A stretch of 64,000 bases of DNA. It comes from Bacilli bacterium. GTDB lineage: Bacteria; Bacillota_I; Bacilli_A; RF39; UBA660. The notes under the pieces are model-generated. The model saw nothing but the letters and a program-made list of their open reading frames with translations. It did not search any database and had not been told where the DNA came from. Each line of letters opens with the position of its first letter. Position 1 is the first letter of the stretch. Made by a program: the position numbers and the translations under genes. Location of the stretch: contig JAEDGC010000002.1 in the NCBI GenBank assembly GCA_016297695.1, positions 1 through 64,000 on the forward strand, given 5' to 3'. Positions 31,560 to 41,269 of the stretch are shown here, piece after piece.

Positions 31560-32480
31560 ATGGCAAGAAAAATTTGGGATGAAAAGGCTATAATAGAATT
31601 TGTAGAAAGTTTAAATTTAAAATTCTTATATTTTACAGAATTAAGTGGACATAATAAAAGTAGATTTGTTGTTCAATGTGAATTTGGTCATGAGCCTTAT
31701 GAAACAAATTTAAATACATTAGAAAAAGGAAGAAAGGCAAAGGGTTGTCCAACTTGTAAAAAAATAAATAAATCTAAAACAAATATAAGTAAAGTAAAAT
31801 TTAAAACAATCGTATCTTATTTTAATGAATATAATTTTGATGTTTTAACAAAAGAAGAAGATTATAATGGTATAGGAGAATTTTTAAAAGTAAGATGTAG
31901 AGAATGTGGTACAACTGAAGAAGTTAGTTATAGTGTTTTTAAGAAAAGAATTAATAAATGTCAAGATTGTATAAATATAAAAAGATACAATATAGTAAAA
32001 GAAAAATGTAATAAATTAAATTATACTTTATTAGATAAAGAAATCTATGGAACGAAATCTCCTATAAATATGATATGTAATAATGGTCATAAAATAAATC
32101 CTACTTATGATAGTTTTATTTGGAAAGATTGTGGATGTGAAATATGTAAAACAGTATCAAGAGGAGAAGATAAAATAGAAAATTTATTAAATGGATTAAA
32201 TATATTTCATAATAAACATTATAGAGGATTTGATTTGTTATATAAGAAACATTTAGAATTTGATTTTTATATTCCACAATTAAATATGATAATAGAATTT
32301 GATGGCATACAACATTTTAAACCTGTAAAACATTACGGTGGATTTGAAAAATTTATGGATTTAAAAATAAAAGATGGATTAAAAAATGAATTTTGTTATT
32401 TTAATAAAATTAAACTTATAAGAATACCATATTGGAAGCTTAACGATATAGAAGAAATATTATATAAAGAACTTAATTAA
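31560..32480 (+). CDS. Homing endonuclease with zinc ribbons and PD-(D/E)XK-like (Vsr/EDxHD type) domain
   Basis: 306 residues, AAAGAGGGAG upstream. The N-terminal 200 residues carry repeated two-cysteine knuckles (CEFGHEPYE...CPTC; CRECG...CQDC; CNNGH...CEIC), probably DNA-reading zinc ribbons. The C-terminal part FDFYIPQLNMIIEFDGIQHF, followed by KDGLKN and IKLIRIPYW, has the layout of Vsr/DUF559-like nucleases. These resemble the EDxHD homing nucleases of phages: an acidic residue in the D-FYIP strand, the EFDG strand, and a final RIPYW strand. The target is inferred to be the intron-less phosphoesterase gene. Family call is good; exact catalytic residues are less certain. Confidence 0.78.
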   Translation: MARKIWDEKAIIEFVESLNLKFLYFTELSGHNKSRFVVQCEFGHEPYETNLNTLEKGRKAKGCPTCKKINKSKTNISKVKFKTIVSYFNEYNFDVLTKEEDYNGIGEFLKVRCRECGTTEEVSYSVFKKRINKCQDCINIKRYNIVKEKCNKLNYTLLDKEIYGTKSPINMICNNGHKINPTYDSFIWKDCGCEICKTVSRGEDKIENLLNGLNIFHNKHYRGFDLLYKKHLEFDFYIPQLNMIIEFDGIQHFKPVKHYGGFEKFMDLKIKDGLKNEFCYFNKIKLIRIPYWKLNDIEEILYKELN

Positions 32481-32658
32481 ATAAATATGAATAAACTTCA
32501 ACGACTAGAGCGTAGGCTCGTAGGCTACAAGCGATTGGTAGTCGAAGTGGAAAGTAACCTAATAGGTTAATGATATAGTCTTGTCTCGTAGGAAACTACG
32601 AGCAGTTTTCATGTAAAGAAAACGGATTAAGTGTAGCGAACTTAATTGGAAGTAACGT

Positions 32659-33591
32659 TTTGAATGGAGATATTACTTTAAATATTCTAATGAATACACA
32701 AGAAATATGTGCCATATGATTACTTGTGGAAATAACGATTTAGTAGATAAAAAATATTCAGATGCTTTTACTTGGTATATGACACCTGAAGATTATTTCT
32801 TACCAGCTCAAATTCAAAGTGGCGAACAAATGATAGCTAATCCTGATAAATCAGTATTCAATTCATGTCATAGTTACGACTTAGGATTTGTACATTTTAT
32901 ATGTTTAAATTCTAATAAAGACTATGCGATGTTTAATGAAAACGCTGGAGAAACAGTTGATGATTGGATTAGAAGAGAATGTGCTTGGTTAGATGCAGAT
33001 TTAACTAAAGATGAAGCGAATAGTAAAACAAGATGGCAAGTAATTTATATGCATTTAAGTCCATTTACTTGTGTGCGTTCAGATTGGGTTCAAAGATTTG
33101 TGCCTATCTTTGAAAAACATAGAGTACACTTGGTAATATGTGGTCACAATCATACAAATTCACGTTCTATAGCTATTAGAAGTGGTTATGATGGAGACCC
33201 AAATAAAGCAAGTTATGACCCTAAAGGTCAAAAAACACCACAAGAAGAAACAGCTTTAGGTCATGGAACTATAAGTCATACTGAAGATTTAAAAAATGGT
33301 ACTGTTTATTTAATGATTAACGCAACTGGATTTAAAAATAAAGGTAAAGAGGGTATACAAAACCCATATCCTTGGTGGTATGGATTAAGAAGCTCACATC
33401 CAACTCAACCAACATATGCTACTTTAGAAATAGGTTGGGATAAAATAGAATATAAATGTTATAAAATAATGAATGTTTTAGGTAAAGATAAGAACGGACA
33501 ATCCATAGTTATTCCTTACGGAACTCAAACTAAAGAGTTATACGATAGTTATACTCTAAACTGGAGAAGAAAAGGGCAAGACCTATTATAA
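32659..33591 (+). CDS. Virion metallophosphoesterase protein, exon 2
   Basis: This exon continues the split gene with FEWRYYFKYSNEYTRNMC, then MITCGNNDLVD (the GNH-type motif III), VIYMHLSPF (motif IV) and VICGHNHTNS (GHxH motif V). Together with exon 1 these complete the metal-binding set of a calcineurin-like phosphoesterase, about 772 residues in all. The ATG at 32707 is internal. The gene ends at TAA 33591, 14 bases before the CotH-type gene. Virion phosphoesterases may act on teichoic acid or other phosphate-bearing surface polymers; that substrate is inference. Start of exon 2 is uncertain between 32658 and 32668. Confidence 0.8.
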   Translation, partial: FEWRYYFKYSNEYTRNMCHMITCGNNDLVDKKYSDAFTWYMTPEDYFLPAQIQSGEQMIANPDKSVFNSCHSYDLGFVHFICLNSNKDYAMFNENAGETVDDWIRRECAWLDADLTKDEANSKTRWQVIYMHLSPFTCVRSDWVQRFVPIFEKHRVHLVICGHNHTNSRSIAIRSGYDGDPNKASYDPKGQKTPQEETALGHGTISHTEDLKNGTVYLMINATGFKNKGKEGIQNPYPWWYGLRSSHPTQPTYATLEIGWDKIEYKCYKIMNVLGKDKNGQSIVIPYGTQTKELYDSYTLNWRRKGQDLL

Positions 33592-33605
33592 GGTGGTGAT
33601 TAATA

Positions 33606-36308
33606 ATGCCTAATAGAATTTGGAGCGATGAAAAAAACGATTGGATTGTAGTAGATGATGCTACAAATCAAGCAATTAATGTAGAAGTTCTTGACGGAAA
33701 AGGGTATTATAGAAATCCTAAATTAGATGAAGAAGGTAATCCAATAGAAGGAGAGTTCTCTGATGATTTTCTAAGCGTTGAAGAATGCTTAGAAAAAATC
33801 GGAGATAAAATGAATAGTGGAGATATTGGAGCTATCGGAGCTATCAAAGAAAAAGTAGAAAACTTAGATGAAAGAGTAACTTACATTGAAGAAAACGGTG
33901 GTGGAGGTGGCGGTGGAGCTAATATGCCTACCGTAAAACTTCTAAGTGAAAGTTACCATGCAATGCCTACTGATGGTGAAGTTAATATTTATTATAACTT
34001 CACCTCTCCAAATATAGGCTTTGGTACAGTATATATAAGTATAGATTATAATACTGTTGAAACAACATCTATACCTCAAGGTCGTAATTTTTATACAGTA
34101 AAAGGACTTGAAAAAGGTGAACATAGACTAGATATATATGTAACCGATATAACTGGTTTATTTTCAAATACAATAACTGTTACAATAGTTGTTGGTGGTT
34201 TGGAATTAACATCAACATTTGATGATAGTACCGATATATCTTTAGAAGATTATATTAGAATTAGATATAACATATCAACTATATCTTCTACTGCAATAGA
34301 AGTATCTATTGAGATAGATGGTCAATTAACTAAAACAGAAGGTGTTATTGGTCAGAATATATTGGAAATCGGTCAGTTTACATCTTTAGGTGTTCATACT
34401 GTTAAAATATCAGCAGTAAGTGGAGAGCTAGTATCTAATGAATTAGTATTTAACTTAGTTGTTGCCGATTCGAATAATTTATATGTATCAACAACATTCC
34501 CTAGTGAATATACTATACAAGTTGGTAAAAACTTACAAATAGATTACAGAAATAGTATGGTTAATCAAAATAGATTTACAACTCATATGATGATAAATGG
34601 TGATGAAGTAGATGTTGTTACATCTTATCCAGGATATAACTATTGGAATGTTGGTACAAATCTTGAAATAGGTATACATACTCTAACATTATATTCTACT
34701 ACTCAAGACGGAGAATATAAGTCTAACTATTTAACTTGGGTAATAGAAGTTGTAGCAGAAGATTATGTACCATTTAAAGTAGTTACAGATGGATTAATGT
34801 GTAGCTTTGATGCCAATGGTAAACAACAAACATCTTCTACTAGAAATATATGGAAGGATGAAAGTGGTAATGATGTAAAATGTGAGTTATTCAACTTCAA
34901 CTACTCTACAAATGGTTGGATAGACAATGCATTAAAATTTAATGGTAAGACTTATGCTAAAATAGATTTATCACCTTTTAGTGATAATATACAACATGGT
35001 ATGACAATAGATATGTTATTTAAAGTTAAAAACGTTGGAGATATAGATGGTAAAGTTTTATGGTGTAAAAATCCAGTAACTCCATATCAAGGTTTTTATA
35101 TAAATACATATCAAGCAAATATGCGTACTGCTAACTCAAGAATAGTCGATACTCAATTCCAAGATGATACTTGGACTAGAATTACTTGGGTTATTAATAG
35201 AGAAGATTTGACAATGATATGTTATGTAAATGCTATTATAACTAAACCTATTTATATAACTGATACGGAAAACTTTAGAATGGATAAAGAAATATATTTA
35301 GGAGCTTCATTTGATGAAGTAGATAATAACTTAGATGATAATGGTAATCCTATACCACATTATGCTTCTTGTGATATTAAAACATTTAGAATATATAATA
35401 GAGCATTAACAGATGAAGAAGTACTTCAAAACCATATAGCCGATATAAAAAATAAAGAAGAACAATTAGCTATAAGAGAGAAGAACTACGGAGACAGTAC
35501 AATGCCTATTCTTAAATTTGAAGGTAATATGGAAGGTATGACTGGTGATGTATACAAATATTTAACTATAGATTATAATGACCCATTAGACCCATCTAAG
35601 AGATTTAGACAAGAACAATGTATAGTAAAATGGCAAGGTACATCTTCACTAGAATATCCTGTAAAGAACTATACAATAGAATTAAGAAATGGTGGTAATG
35701 TTTGGGAATATGCTCCTAAAGATAATTGGATACCAGAAAAACGTTATACGTTGAAAGCAAACTTTATGGACTCATCTGGATATAACAATATTGGTTCAGC
35801 TAAATTAATGTATGACTATATGAGAAAATCTAACATGTTCTATCCTCAAGAAATTAAAAATCCTAAGACTAGAGCAGTTGTAGACGGTTTCCCAGTTAGA
35901 TTATACATTAATGGTGAATCTAAAGGTATATATATGTTTAACATAGATAGATATGCTGAAAATAACTATGGATTTGTTGGAGAACAAGCAGTAGTATCTT
36001 ATGAAATAGGTGTCAACTCAGTAAGTGGTGCTGGTGCATTCGCAACAGATTCTTGGTCTAGTATACGTTCTGAATTTGAAATGAGATACCATTATGGTGG
36101 AGACGAATCTGTAGTGTGTGAAACTATAACAGTTGATGGTGAACCAGCAACAGTTCTTAAAGCTGGTTATCATTCAGAATTACAAAATTTAGTATCATGG
36201 GTATGCAATAGTTCAATAGAAGAATTTAGAAGTGAACTTAGTGAACACTTTGAATTAAACTTTTTAATAGATTATTACTTATGGATAATTTGTCTTGGAT
36301 TAGTCGAT
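33606..36308 (+). CDS. Giant LamG/CotH-type virion protein, exon 1
   Basis: AAGGTGGTGA precedes ATG 33606. The order is: an N-terminal adaptor; a poly-Gly linker near residue 100; two or three Ig-like domains (110-390); a LamG/concanavalin-like domain (about 392-615, VTDGLMCSFDANGKQ ... GYWID-like beta strands). A CotH kinase-like domain follows from about 668 (VKWQGTSSLEYPVKNYTIEL, VRLYINGESKGIYMFNIDRY). CotH proteins are atypical kinases first known from Bacillus spore coats. The exon ends after GTC GAT (LGLVD). P1 pairing is clear: AGUCGAU with intron GUCGACU, including the terminal U-G pair. Exon 1 gives 901 residues. Confidence 0.85.
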
Positions 36309-36401
36309 AAAGAATATTGTCGACTTTAAACCTAACCTAATCAATGGCGAAACCCCTAGTAGAAAAGGGCAACGCTCAAGAAGATTTTATTTTAACAATA
36401 T

Positions 36402-36430
36402 TTGACTTTTAATAAAATAAATTGTATAAT
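36402..36430 (+). promoter_or_regulatory. Sigma-A promoter for GIY-YIG gene 1
   Basis: TTGACT (36402-36407), 17-base spacer, TATAAT (36425-36430) in TGTATAATATAAATAAGGAGGG. The ribosome site follows almost at once, giving a very short leader. Confidence 0.78.
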
Positions 36431-36449
36431 ATAAATAAGGAGGGATATT

Positions 36450-37160
36450 ATGGATGAAAAAAGATATTATGTATATGAGTGGATAAGACTTGATACTAAT
36501 GAACCTTTTTATGTTGGTAAAGGGTGTGGAGATAGATGGAGAAATCTTTATAGAGACTATAATCCTAGATTTATGAATATTATAAATAAAGTGCCAGTGG
36601 TAGTTTCTATATTAATAGATAACTTAACTGAAGAAGAGTCTTTTGATTTTGAATGTTATTATATTTGGTTATATAGAGATATAATTGGATATGATATTTG
36701 TAATATTTCTGATGGTGGAGAAGGTCAGAGTTTATGTGGTAAATTAAATCCATTTTATGGAAAACATCATTCTGAAGAAACTAGAAAATTATTAAGCGAA
36801 CAACATAAAGGAATAACCTATTCTCAAGAGACAAAAGATAAATTAAGTGCCATGAGAAAAGGTGAAGGAAATTCTATGTGGGGAAGAAGAGGGGAATTAT
36901 CTCCACATTGGGGTAAAAAACATTCAGAAGAAAGAAAAGACAATATAAGTAAAGCACTTGGAACTTCTGTTAGATGTATCGAGTTAGATATGGAGTTTAA
37001 TAGTTTAAATAAAGCTGAAATATATATGGTTAAAACTTATAATATTAAATTCTCACATAAAACCTTAAAAGCAACGATAGAGGGTCAAAGGAAAGCAAAT
37101 TGGTATAAAGAAATTGAAATAAATGGAGTTCTAACAAGACTTCATTGGGAATATTGTTAA
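36450..37160 (+). CDS. GIY-YIG homing endonuclease with NUMOD3 motifs (intron-encoded)
   Basis: 236 residues, AAGGAGGG upstream. The N-terminal nuclease domain reads YYVYEWIRL...EPFYVGKGCGDRW, where YVY and YVG are the GIY-YIG pair and GKGCGDRW carries the catalytic Arg region. NUMOD3 DNA-binding repeats follow (NPFYGKHHSEETRKLLSE; GKKHSEERK). The C-terminus looks like a NUMOD1/IENR-type helix-turn-helix. It is a close paralogue of the protein at 42662. Inferred role: spread of the CotH intron. It has its own promoter inside the intron. Confidence 0.9.
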   Translation: MDEKRYYVYEWIRLDTNEPFYVGKGCGDRWRNLYRDYNPRFMNIINKVPVVVSILIDNLTEEESFDFECYYIWLYRDIIGYDICNISDGGEGQSLCGKLNPFYGKHHSEETRKLLSEQHKGITYSQETKDKLSAMRKGEGNSMWGRRGELSPHWGKKHSEERKDNISKALGTSVRCIELDMEFNSLNKAEIYMVKTYNIKFSHKTLKATIEGQRKANWYKEIEINGVLTRLHWEYC

Positions 37161-37370
37161 AATAAAATTACTTGCAACGACTGAATGGATAGGGCTTATC
37201 GGAAGATAGGTATGCAACAGTCTGAACGTGCGAATATAATTTCTACAAAAACAAATCGCAGAAGGAGGGTCATCAGTAACCAGACTGATTAAAGAAGAAC
37301 CTTCCTCGCTACAATATGTATACAAAATATTGTAGTCAGTAGCCTAGTAATAGGTGAAAGTAACAGAATG

Positions 37371-40300
37371 AATTTAGGAAAAAATATGGTTCTTACAACT
37401 TTTGGTATGAATGGTGAAGGTAATGTTATTTGGTATCCTAGCTTATACGATGCCGATTCAGAATTAGGTTTAACTAATGATGGTGAGCTTAGATATGGTT
37501 CAGGTATAGATACGTTAACAGATAACTTCAATACATCTAACTCAAGGTTATGGGTAAAACTAAACGAAGCATTTCCAGATGAAATACAAAATAGATATAT
37601 TTATATGAGAAGTAATGGATTTATGACTTATGAAAATATTATAAAATACTATGAAAATATAGCAGATACAGTAGGTCAAACATTCTATAATGAAGATGCT
37701 AGAATCAAATATATAAATGAAGCTAATAAAGGTTTTATATATATGTGTAATGGTTCTAGACTTGAACACACTAAAAGATGGATTAGTGAGCGTATTACAT
37801 ATATGGATAGTAAATTTAGCTATGGAGATTGGCTACTATCTTCTACTATACGTTCAAATGTAACTGGGGACGTAACATTAAAAGTAAAAACTTATTCACC
37901 ACAATGGGTAGAAATATCTTTCTCAGATAGTGCTACTGGTACAGTTAAAAAGTGGTGTGATAAAGATAAATGGTATGAATTTAAGAATACCATTACAAAT
38001 GCCGTAGATAACAATATTACCGTAAGAGGTGTTACTAATGTAATGTATTTACAAGGTCTCGAAGACTTAAATGTATCTTCATTATTGGTATCAAACGCCC
38101 AAAGACTTTGTGAAATAGATATACATGGTTCAAAAAGAATTCAAAGACTTGAACTTGGTAATAACGTAATGTTACAAAAACTTAATTGTAAAAATTGTAC
38201 AAATTTAGGTTATGATGATAACTATAAGGTTATAAACTTAGAAAAATGTATAAACTTAAAATATCTAGATTTAAGTGGTACTATGGTTGGTACGGTTCAG
38301 TTAAATCCTGATGGTGGTGCTTTAGAGTTTTTAGATTTATCGGAGACAGAAATAACATATTTAACTTGTAACTATCAAGAATATCTTCCAGAAATTAAAC
38401 TTGATAAATGTTCAAATTTATCATCTATTTCAATTACTGGATGTAATGCTTTAACTAGATTAAGTTTACCTAATACTAAACTTGCAGAATTTACAGTTGC
38501 AGATTGTACTAAATTAGATTATCTTGATATATCATATACTGGTTATTTAACTAAACTAGATTTAACTGGTTGTGCTAATTTAACTACATTAAAAATGGCT
38601 GGGGTATCTAATAGTAAATTTATAGAATTAGATGCAAGAACTTTAGTTAATTTAACCACATTAGATGTATCTAAATGCGACTTCTTAAACAATATAAGAT
38701 TTGCTAATGGATTTAATAAGTTAACAAATATAGACTTCCAACAAAGTGGCATTAAGACCTTCCAATTTGGCAACAATGAAATACCAACTTACTTGGACTT
38801 ATCTCCTTTTAGTTTAGAAAAAGTAAATTTCTACAACTGTACTCAAGTTGAAGATATAAGAGGAATTAACTTACATGCTACATCTTCTATAACTCCATTC
38901 TATAACTGTATAAATTTAGTATCTATACAAGGTAATGTAAGTTTAACTGGGTCATTAGGAAGAAGTTTCTATAACTGTCGAAAACTGACAACATTACCTA
39001 ATCTTGATTTAAGCAGAATTACAAGTGCTAGTGAATCATTTAATCATTGCGATATGTTTACTTATGATATGATGATGAGCATTTTAAGAAAAATGACAAA
39101 TTGTACAAGTTTCTATTATACATTTTCAAGTTGTACTGGTATAATTCATAATGGTATACCTAAAGAAATATTTGATGCTATACCTAAAGCACAAAGTTTA
39201 ACTTGTACTTTTAATAATACAAGAATAGCTGGAGAAATGGAATTAGGTATCTTTGATAGTTTAACAGAACTAACATACTTAGACAATCCATTTAGTGGTT
39301 GTAAATCAGAAGATAACAATGTAATTAAGATAACAGGTGTAGTTCCAGCTAACTTATTTAGATATAATACTAAACTTCAAACTGTTGGTAATTTATTTAG
39401 TGGATGTACTCAATTAGAAGTTGCAAACAATATAAATTCAATGTTTACAACAACTACTGATTTAAGAAATATTTGGGGATTATTCGATGGATGTGAAAAT
39501 GCAGTAATGCTATATAATGGTAGTTGGTTTGCAAATTGTCCAGAACTTAGAAATGCCGATTATGCATTTAGAAATTGTAAGAATTTAACTGGTACAATAA
39601 ATAATAGATTATTACAAGGAAAATCAAAATTAACAACTGCTTATGAAATGTTTTATAATTGCATAAGTTTAAGTGGAGATATACCAGAAAACTTCTTCCA
39701 AGGCTGTACTGCTTTAGCTGATATACATGGATTCTTTAGAAATTGTGAAGGATTAACTGGAAGCCCTAAAACTAATTTTTGGTATGATGCCTATATGATT
39801 AATAATGCTTCATATTTATTCGCTGGTTGTACAAATTTAGGTGGAGACCCATCTAATCTACAAGAAATACCTAGAGATTTCTTTGATACTAAATATAGAT
39901 TAACTACAATAGCACATATATTTGAGGATTGTGAATTCTTACAATTTACATTACAATCAGAATGGTTTAAAGATTGTAGACAACTTGTAAATATAGATTA
40001 TGCATTTGCTAATTGTCAAGGTTTAAGTGGTACTATACCAAATGATTTATTCTTAACTAGAGATGAAAATGGAGAAGAAATGGATACTGTTATGACTGGT
40101 GCGAGTGGCTTATTTAAAAACTGTTTAAATTTAAGTGGTACTATCCCAGCTAATCTATTTGCTAAATTCTTAAAAGTTAGGGATTTATCTTATTTCTTCT
40201 ATAGTTGTAGAAATATAGAAGGTGGTATACCAGATAAATTATTTGAAAACTGTTATCAATTAACAAATATAGATTATATGTTCTATCAATGTTGTAAACT

Positions 40301-40841
40301 TGGTAAATATGATGATGAATTTGTTGATTATGGTGAAGAAATTGAATATGACCCTAGTTTAGATATACAGCCAAGTCCATATTTCTGTAATGAGTATTTA
40401 TTTATGAATTGTACCAATTTAATAAGTGCAAATGGTACATTTAATATGTATCAATTTGGTACAAAAATGAAAGGAGATATACCTCCTACTTTATTTATGA
40501 CTTGCTCAAGATTAGAAAATACATCTTATTTATTTGCACATTGTAATTTATTAACTGGTGGATTGGATAGCCAATTATTCGCTAGATGTGCTAGACTTAT
40601 TAATGCTAGTGGTACATTCTATGGATGTAGTGGACTTAAAGGTGAAATTAGTGGTGCTTTATATAGTGATACTAAAAACCCTAAAATTACAAACTTTGTT
40701 GAATGTTTTAAAGGATGTTCAAACCTTACTGGTACTGCTCCTACATTATGGAGTCAATTCTCTGGTGCAAATAGAACTCAATGTTTCAACGGATGTACAA
40801 AATTAGATAACTATGCTGATATACCAGACGGATGGAAATAG
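37371..40841 (+). CDS. Giant LamG/CotH-type virion protein, exon 2 (CotH end plus leucine-rich repeats)
   Basis: Resuming at AAT 37371 completes the CotH domain: NLGKNMVLTTFG, then WYPSLYDADSELGLTNDG, where YDAD-S-LG is the conserved acidic metal-binding motif. From about exon residue 230 onward there are some 30 leucine-rich-type repeats (BspA/cell-surface style) of the form NCKNLTG-I-LF-GC, each with one or two Cys. Total length after splicing is 2,057 residues. The ATG at 37368 straddles the splice junction and is not a start. A strong terminator follows. Likely a host-surface adhesin on the virion that carries a kinase-like domain; phosphorylating activity is not shown. Confidence 0.85.
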   Translation, partial: NLGKNMVLTTFGMNGEGNVIWYPSLYDADSELGLTNDGELRYGSGIDTLTDNFNTSNSRLWVKLNEAFPDEIQNRYIYMRSNGFMTYENIIKYYENIADTVGQTFYNEDARIKYINEANKGFIYMCNGSRLEHTKRWISERITYMDSKFSYGDWLLSSTIRSNVTGDVTLKVKTYSPQWVEISFSDSATGTVKKWCDKDKWYEFKNTITNAVDNNITVRGVTNVMYLQGLEDLNVSSLLVSNAQRLCEIDIHGSKRIQRLELGNNVMLQKLNCKNCTNLGYDDNYKVINLEKCINLKYLDLSGTMVGTVQLNPDGGALEFLDLSETEITYLTCNYQEYLPEIKLDKCSNLSSISITGCNALTRLSLPNTKLAEFTVADCTKLDYLDISYTGYLTKLDLTGCANLTTLKMAGVSNSKFIELDARTLVNLTTLDVSKCDFLNNIRFANGFNKLTNIDFQQSGIKTFQFGNNEIPTYLDLSPFSLEKVNFYNCTQVEDIRGINLHATSSITPFYNCINLVSIQGNVSLTGSLGRSFYNCRKLTTLPNLDLSRITSASESFNHCDMFTYDMMMSILRKMTNCTSFYYTFSSCTGIIHNGIPKEIFDAIPKAQSLTCTFNNTRIAGEMELGIFDSLTELTYLDNPFSGCKSEDNNVIKITGVVPANLFRYNTKLQTVGNLFSGCTQLEVANNINSMFTTTTDLRNIWGLFDGCENAVMLYNGSWFANCPELRNADYAFRNCKNLTGTINNRLLQGKSKLTTAYEMFYNCISLSGDIPENFFQGCTALADIHGFFRNCEGLTGSPKTNFWYDAYMINNASYLFAGCTNLGGDPSNLQEIPRDFFDTKYRLTTIAHIFEDCEFLQFTLQSEWFKDCRQLVNIDYAFANCQGLSGTIPNDLFLTRDENGEEMDTVMTGASGLFKNCLNLSGTIPANLFAKFLKVRDLSYFFYSCRNIEGGIPDKLFENCYQLTNIDYMFYQCCKLGKYDDEFVDYGEEIEYDPSLDIQPSPYFCNEYLFMNCTNLISANGTFNMYQFGTKMKGDIPPTLFMTCSRLENTSYLFAHCNLLTGGLDSQLFARCARLINASGTFYGCSGLKGEISGALYSDTKNPKITNFVECFKGCSNLTGTAPTLWSQFSGANRTQCFNGCTKLDNYADIPDGWK

Positions 40842-40862
40842 TAGTTTATATAAAGTCTTATT

Positions 40863-40902
40863 ATACTCATGAGGAGATATTCTCTTCATGAGTATTTTTT
40901 AT
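40863..40902 (+). terminator. Strong terminator after the CotH-type gene
   Basis: ATACTCATGAGGAGA (40863-40877) pairs with TCTCTTCATGAGTAT (40881-40895) over 15 bp, one of them G-U. The loop is TAT, followed by TTTTTATTT. It is the better-formed relative of the hairpin at 29652. Confidence 0.85.
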
Positions 40903-40918
40903 TTAAGGAGATGAAATT

Positions 40919-41269
40919 ATGAAGGTAAATTTAGATATAAATAATAGAGATAAAATAGTAGAGTTTCATTATAGAAAAGTAAAAGGTAGTATTGTTATAA
41001 GATGTATAAATGACGATACAGGAGAAGTATTTGAAACAACTATTCTTAATGATTTAGATTTAGGAGAACACGATATAAAACCAAGTTATATAAAAGGATA
41101 TGAATTAGTTGATTGCTATGAAGTACTTGAAGACAATATAAATGACATAAAATTAGATATTGATAAAGAAGAAACTGAAGAAGATATTGAAGAAGAGGAA
41201 GTAGAGCTATCAAATGAAGATAGATTAAACTCTATTAGAGACTTTTTAAAAGATTTGGAGGAAATATAG
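40919..41269 (+). CDS. MucBP-like small virion protein
   Basis: 116 residues, TAAGGAGATG upstream. Residues 20-70 (VKGSIVIRCINDDTGEVFE ... DLGEHDIKPSYIKGYELVD) follow the MucBP-type beta-grasp pattern found in Gram-positive surface and phage tail proteins. The remaining 45 residues are strongly acidic and helical. The stop touches the next start, so the two genes are coupled. Its first 22 codons have a broken copy at 29693. A minor tail or adhesion role is likely but unproven. Confidence 0.72.
   Translation: MKVNLDINNRDKIVEFHYRKVKGSIVIRCINDDTGEVFETTILNDLDLGEHDIKPSYIKGYELVDCYEVLEDNINDIKLDIDKEETEEDIEEEEVELSNEDRLNSIRDFLKDLEEI

Larger units (their letters stand above)
31302..32658 (+). other. 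Group I intron in the metallophosphoesterase gene
   Basis: Core pieces are readable: a P1 with short loop GATTT, a P2 hairpin CTATG...CATAG (31312-31334), then AATTGCTGGAAACCCC and TGGGCAATCAGCAGG (P3-P6 type). After the endonuclease gene come TTCAACGACTAGAG and AATGATATAGTC (P7 strands). The 3' end is uncertain by a few bases. Resuming at TTTGAATGG (32659) restores the expected NRSFEWRYYF but makes the last intron base T. Ending at G 32667 is also in frame. The intron splits the catalytic domain between the GD and GNND motifs. Confidence 0.8.
36309..37370 (+). other. Group I intron in the CotH-type gene
   Basis: 1,062 bases. The 5' splice site after U 36308 is fixed by a seven-pair P1 with loop AAAGAATATT, and the last intron base is G 37370. 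Joining gives LGLVD-NLGKNM in frame. Core pieces include AATGGCGAAACCCC near 36341 and GCAACGACTGAATGG near 37174. The bases AUU just 5' of the guide can pair with exon 2 AAU (P10). The insertion lies inside the conserved D-N-x-x-K-N stretch of the CotH domain. Confidence 0.88.

Noticed and set aside
37131..37325. Minus-strand open frames in the structural region, including this one in the CotH intron
   Set aside because: They lack ribosome sites and lie opposite real genes or intron core; low GC on one strand creates such shadows.
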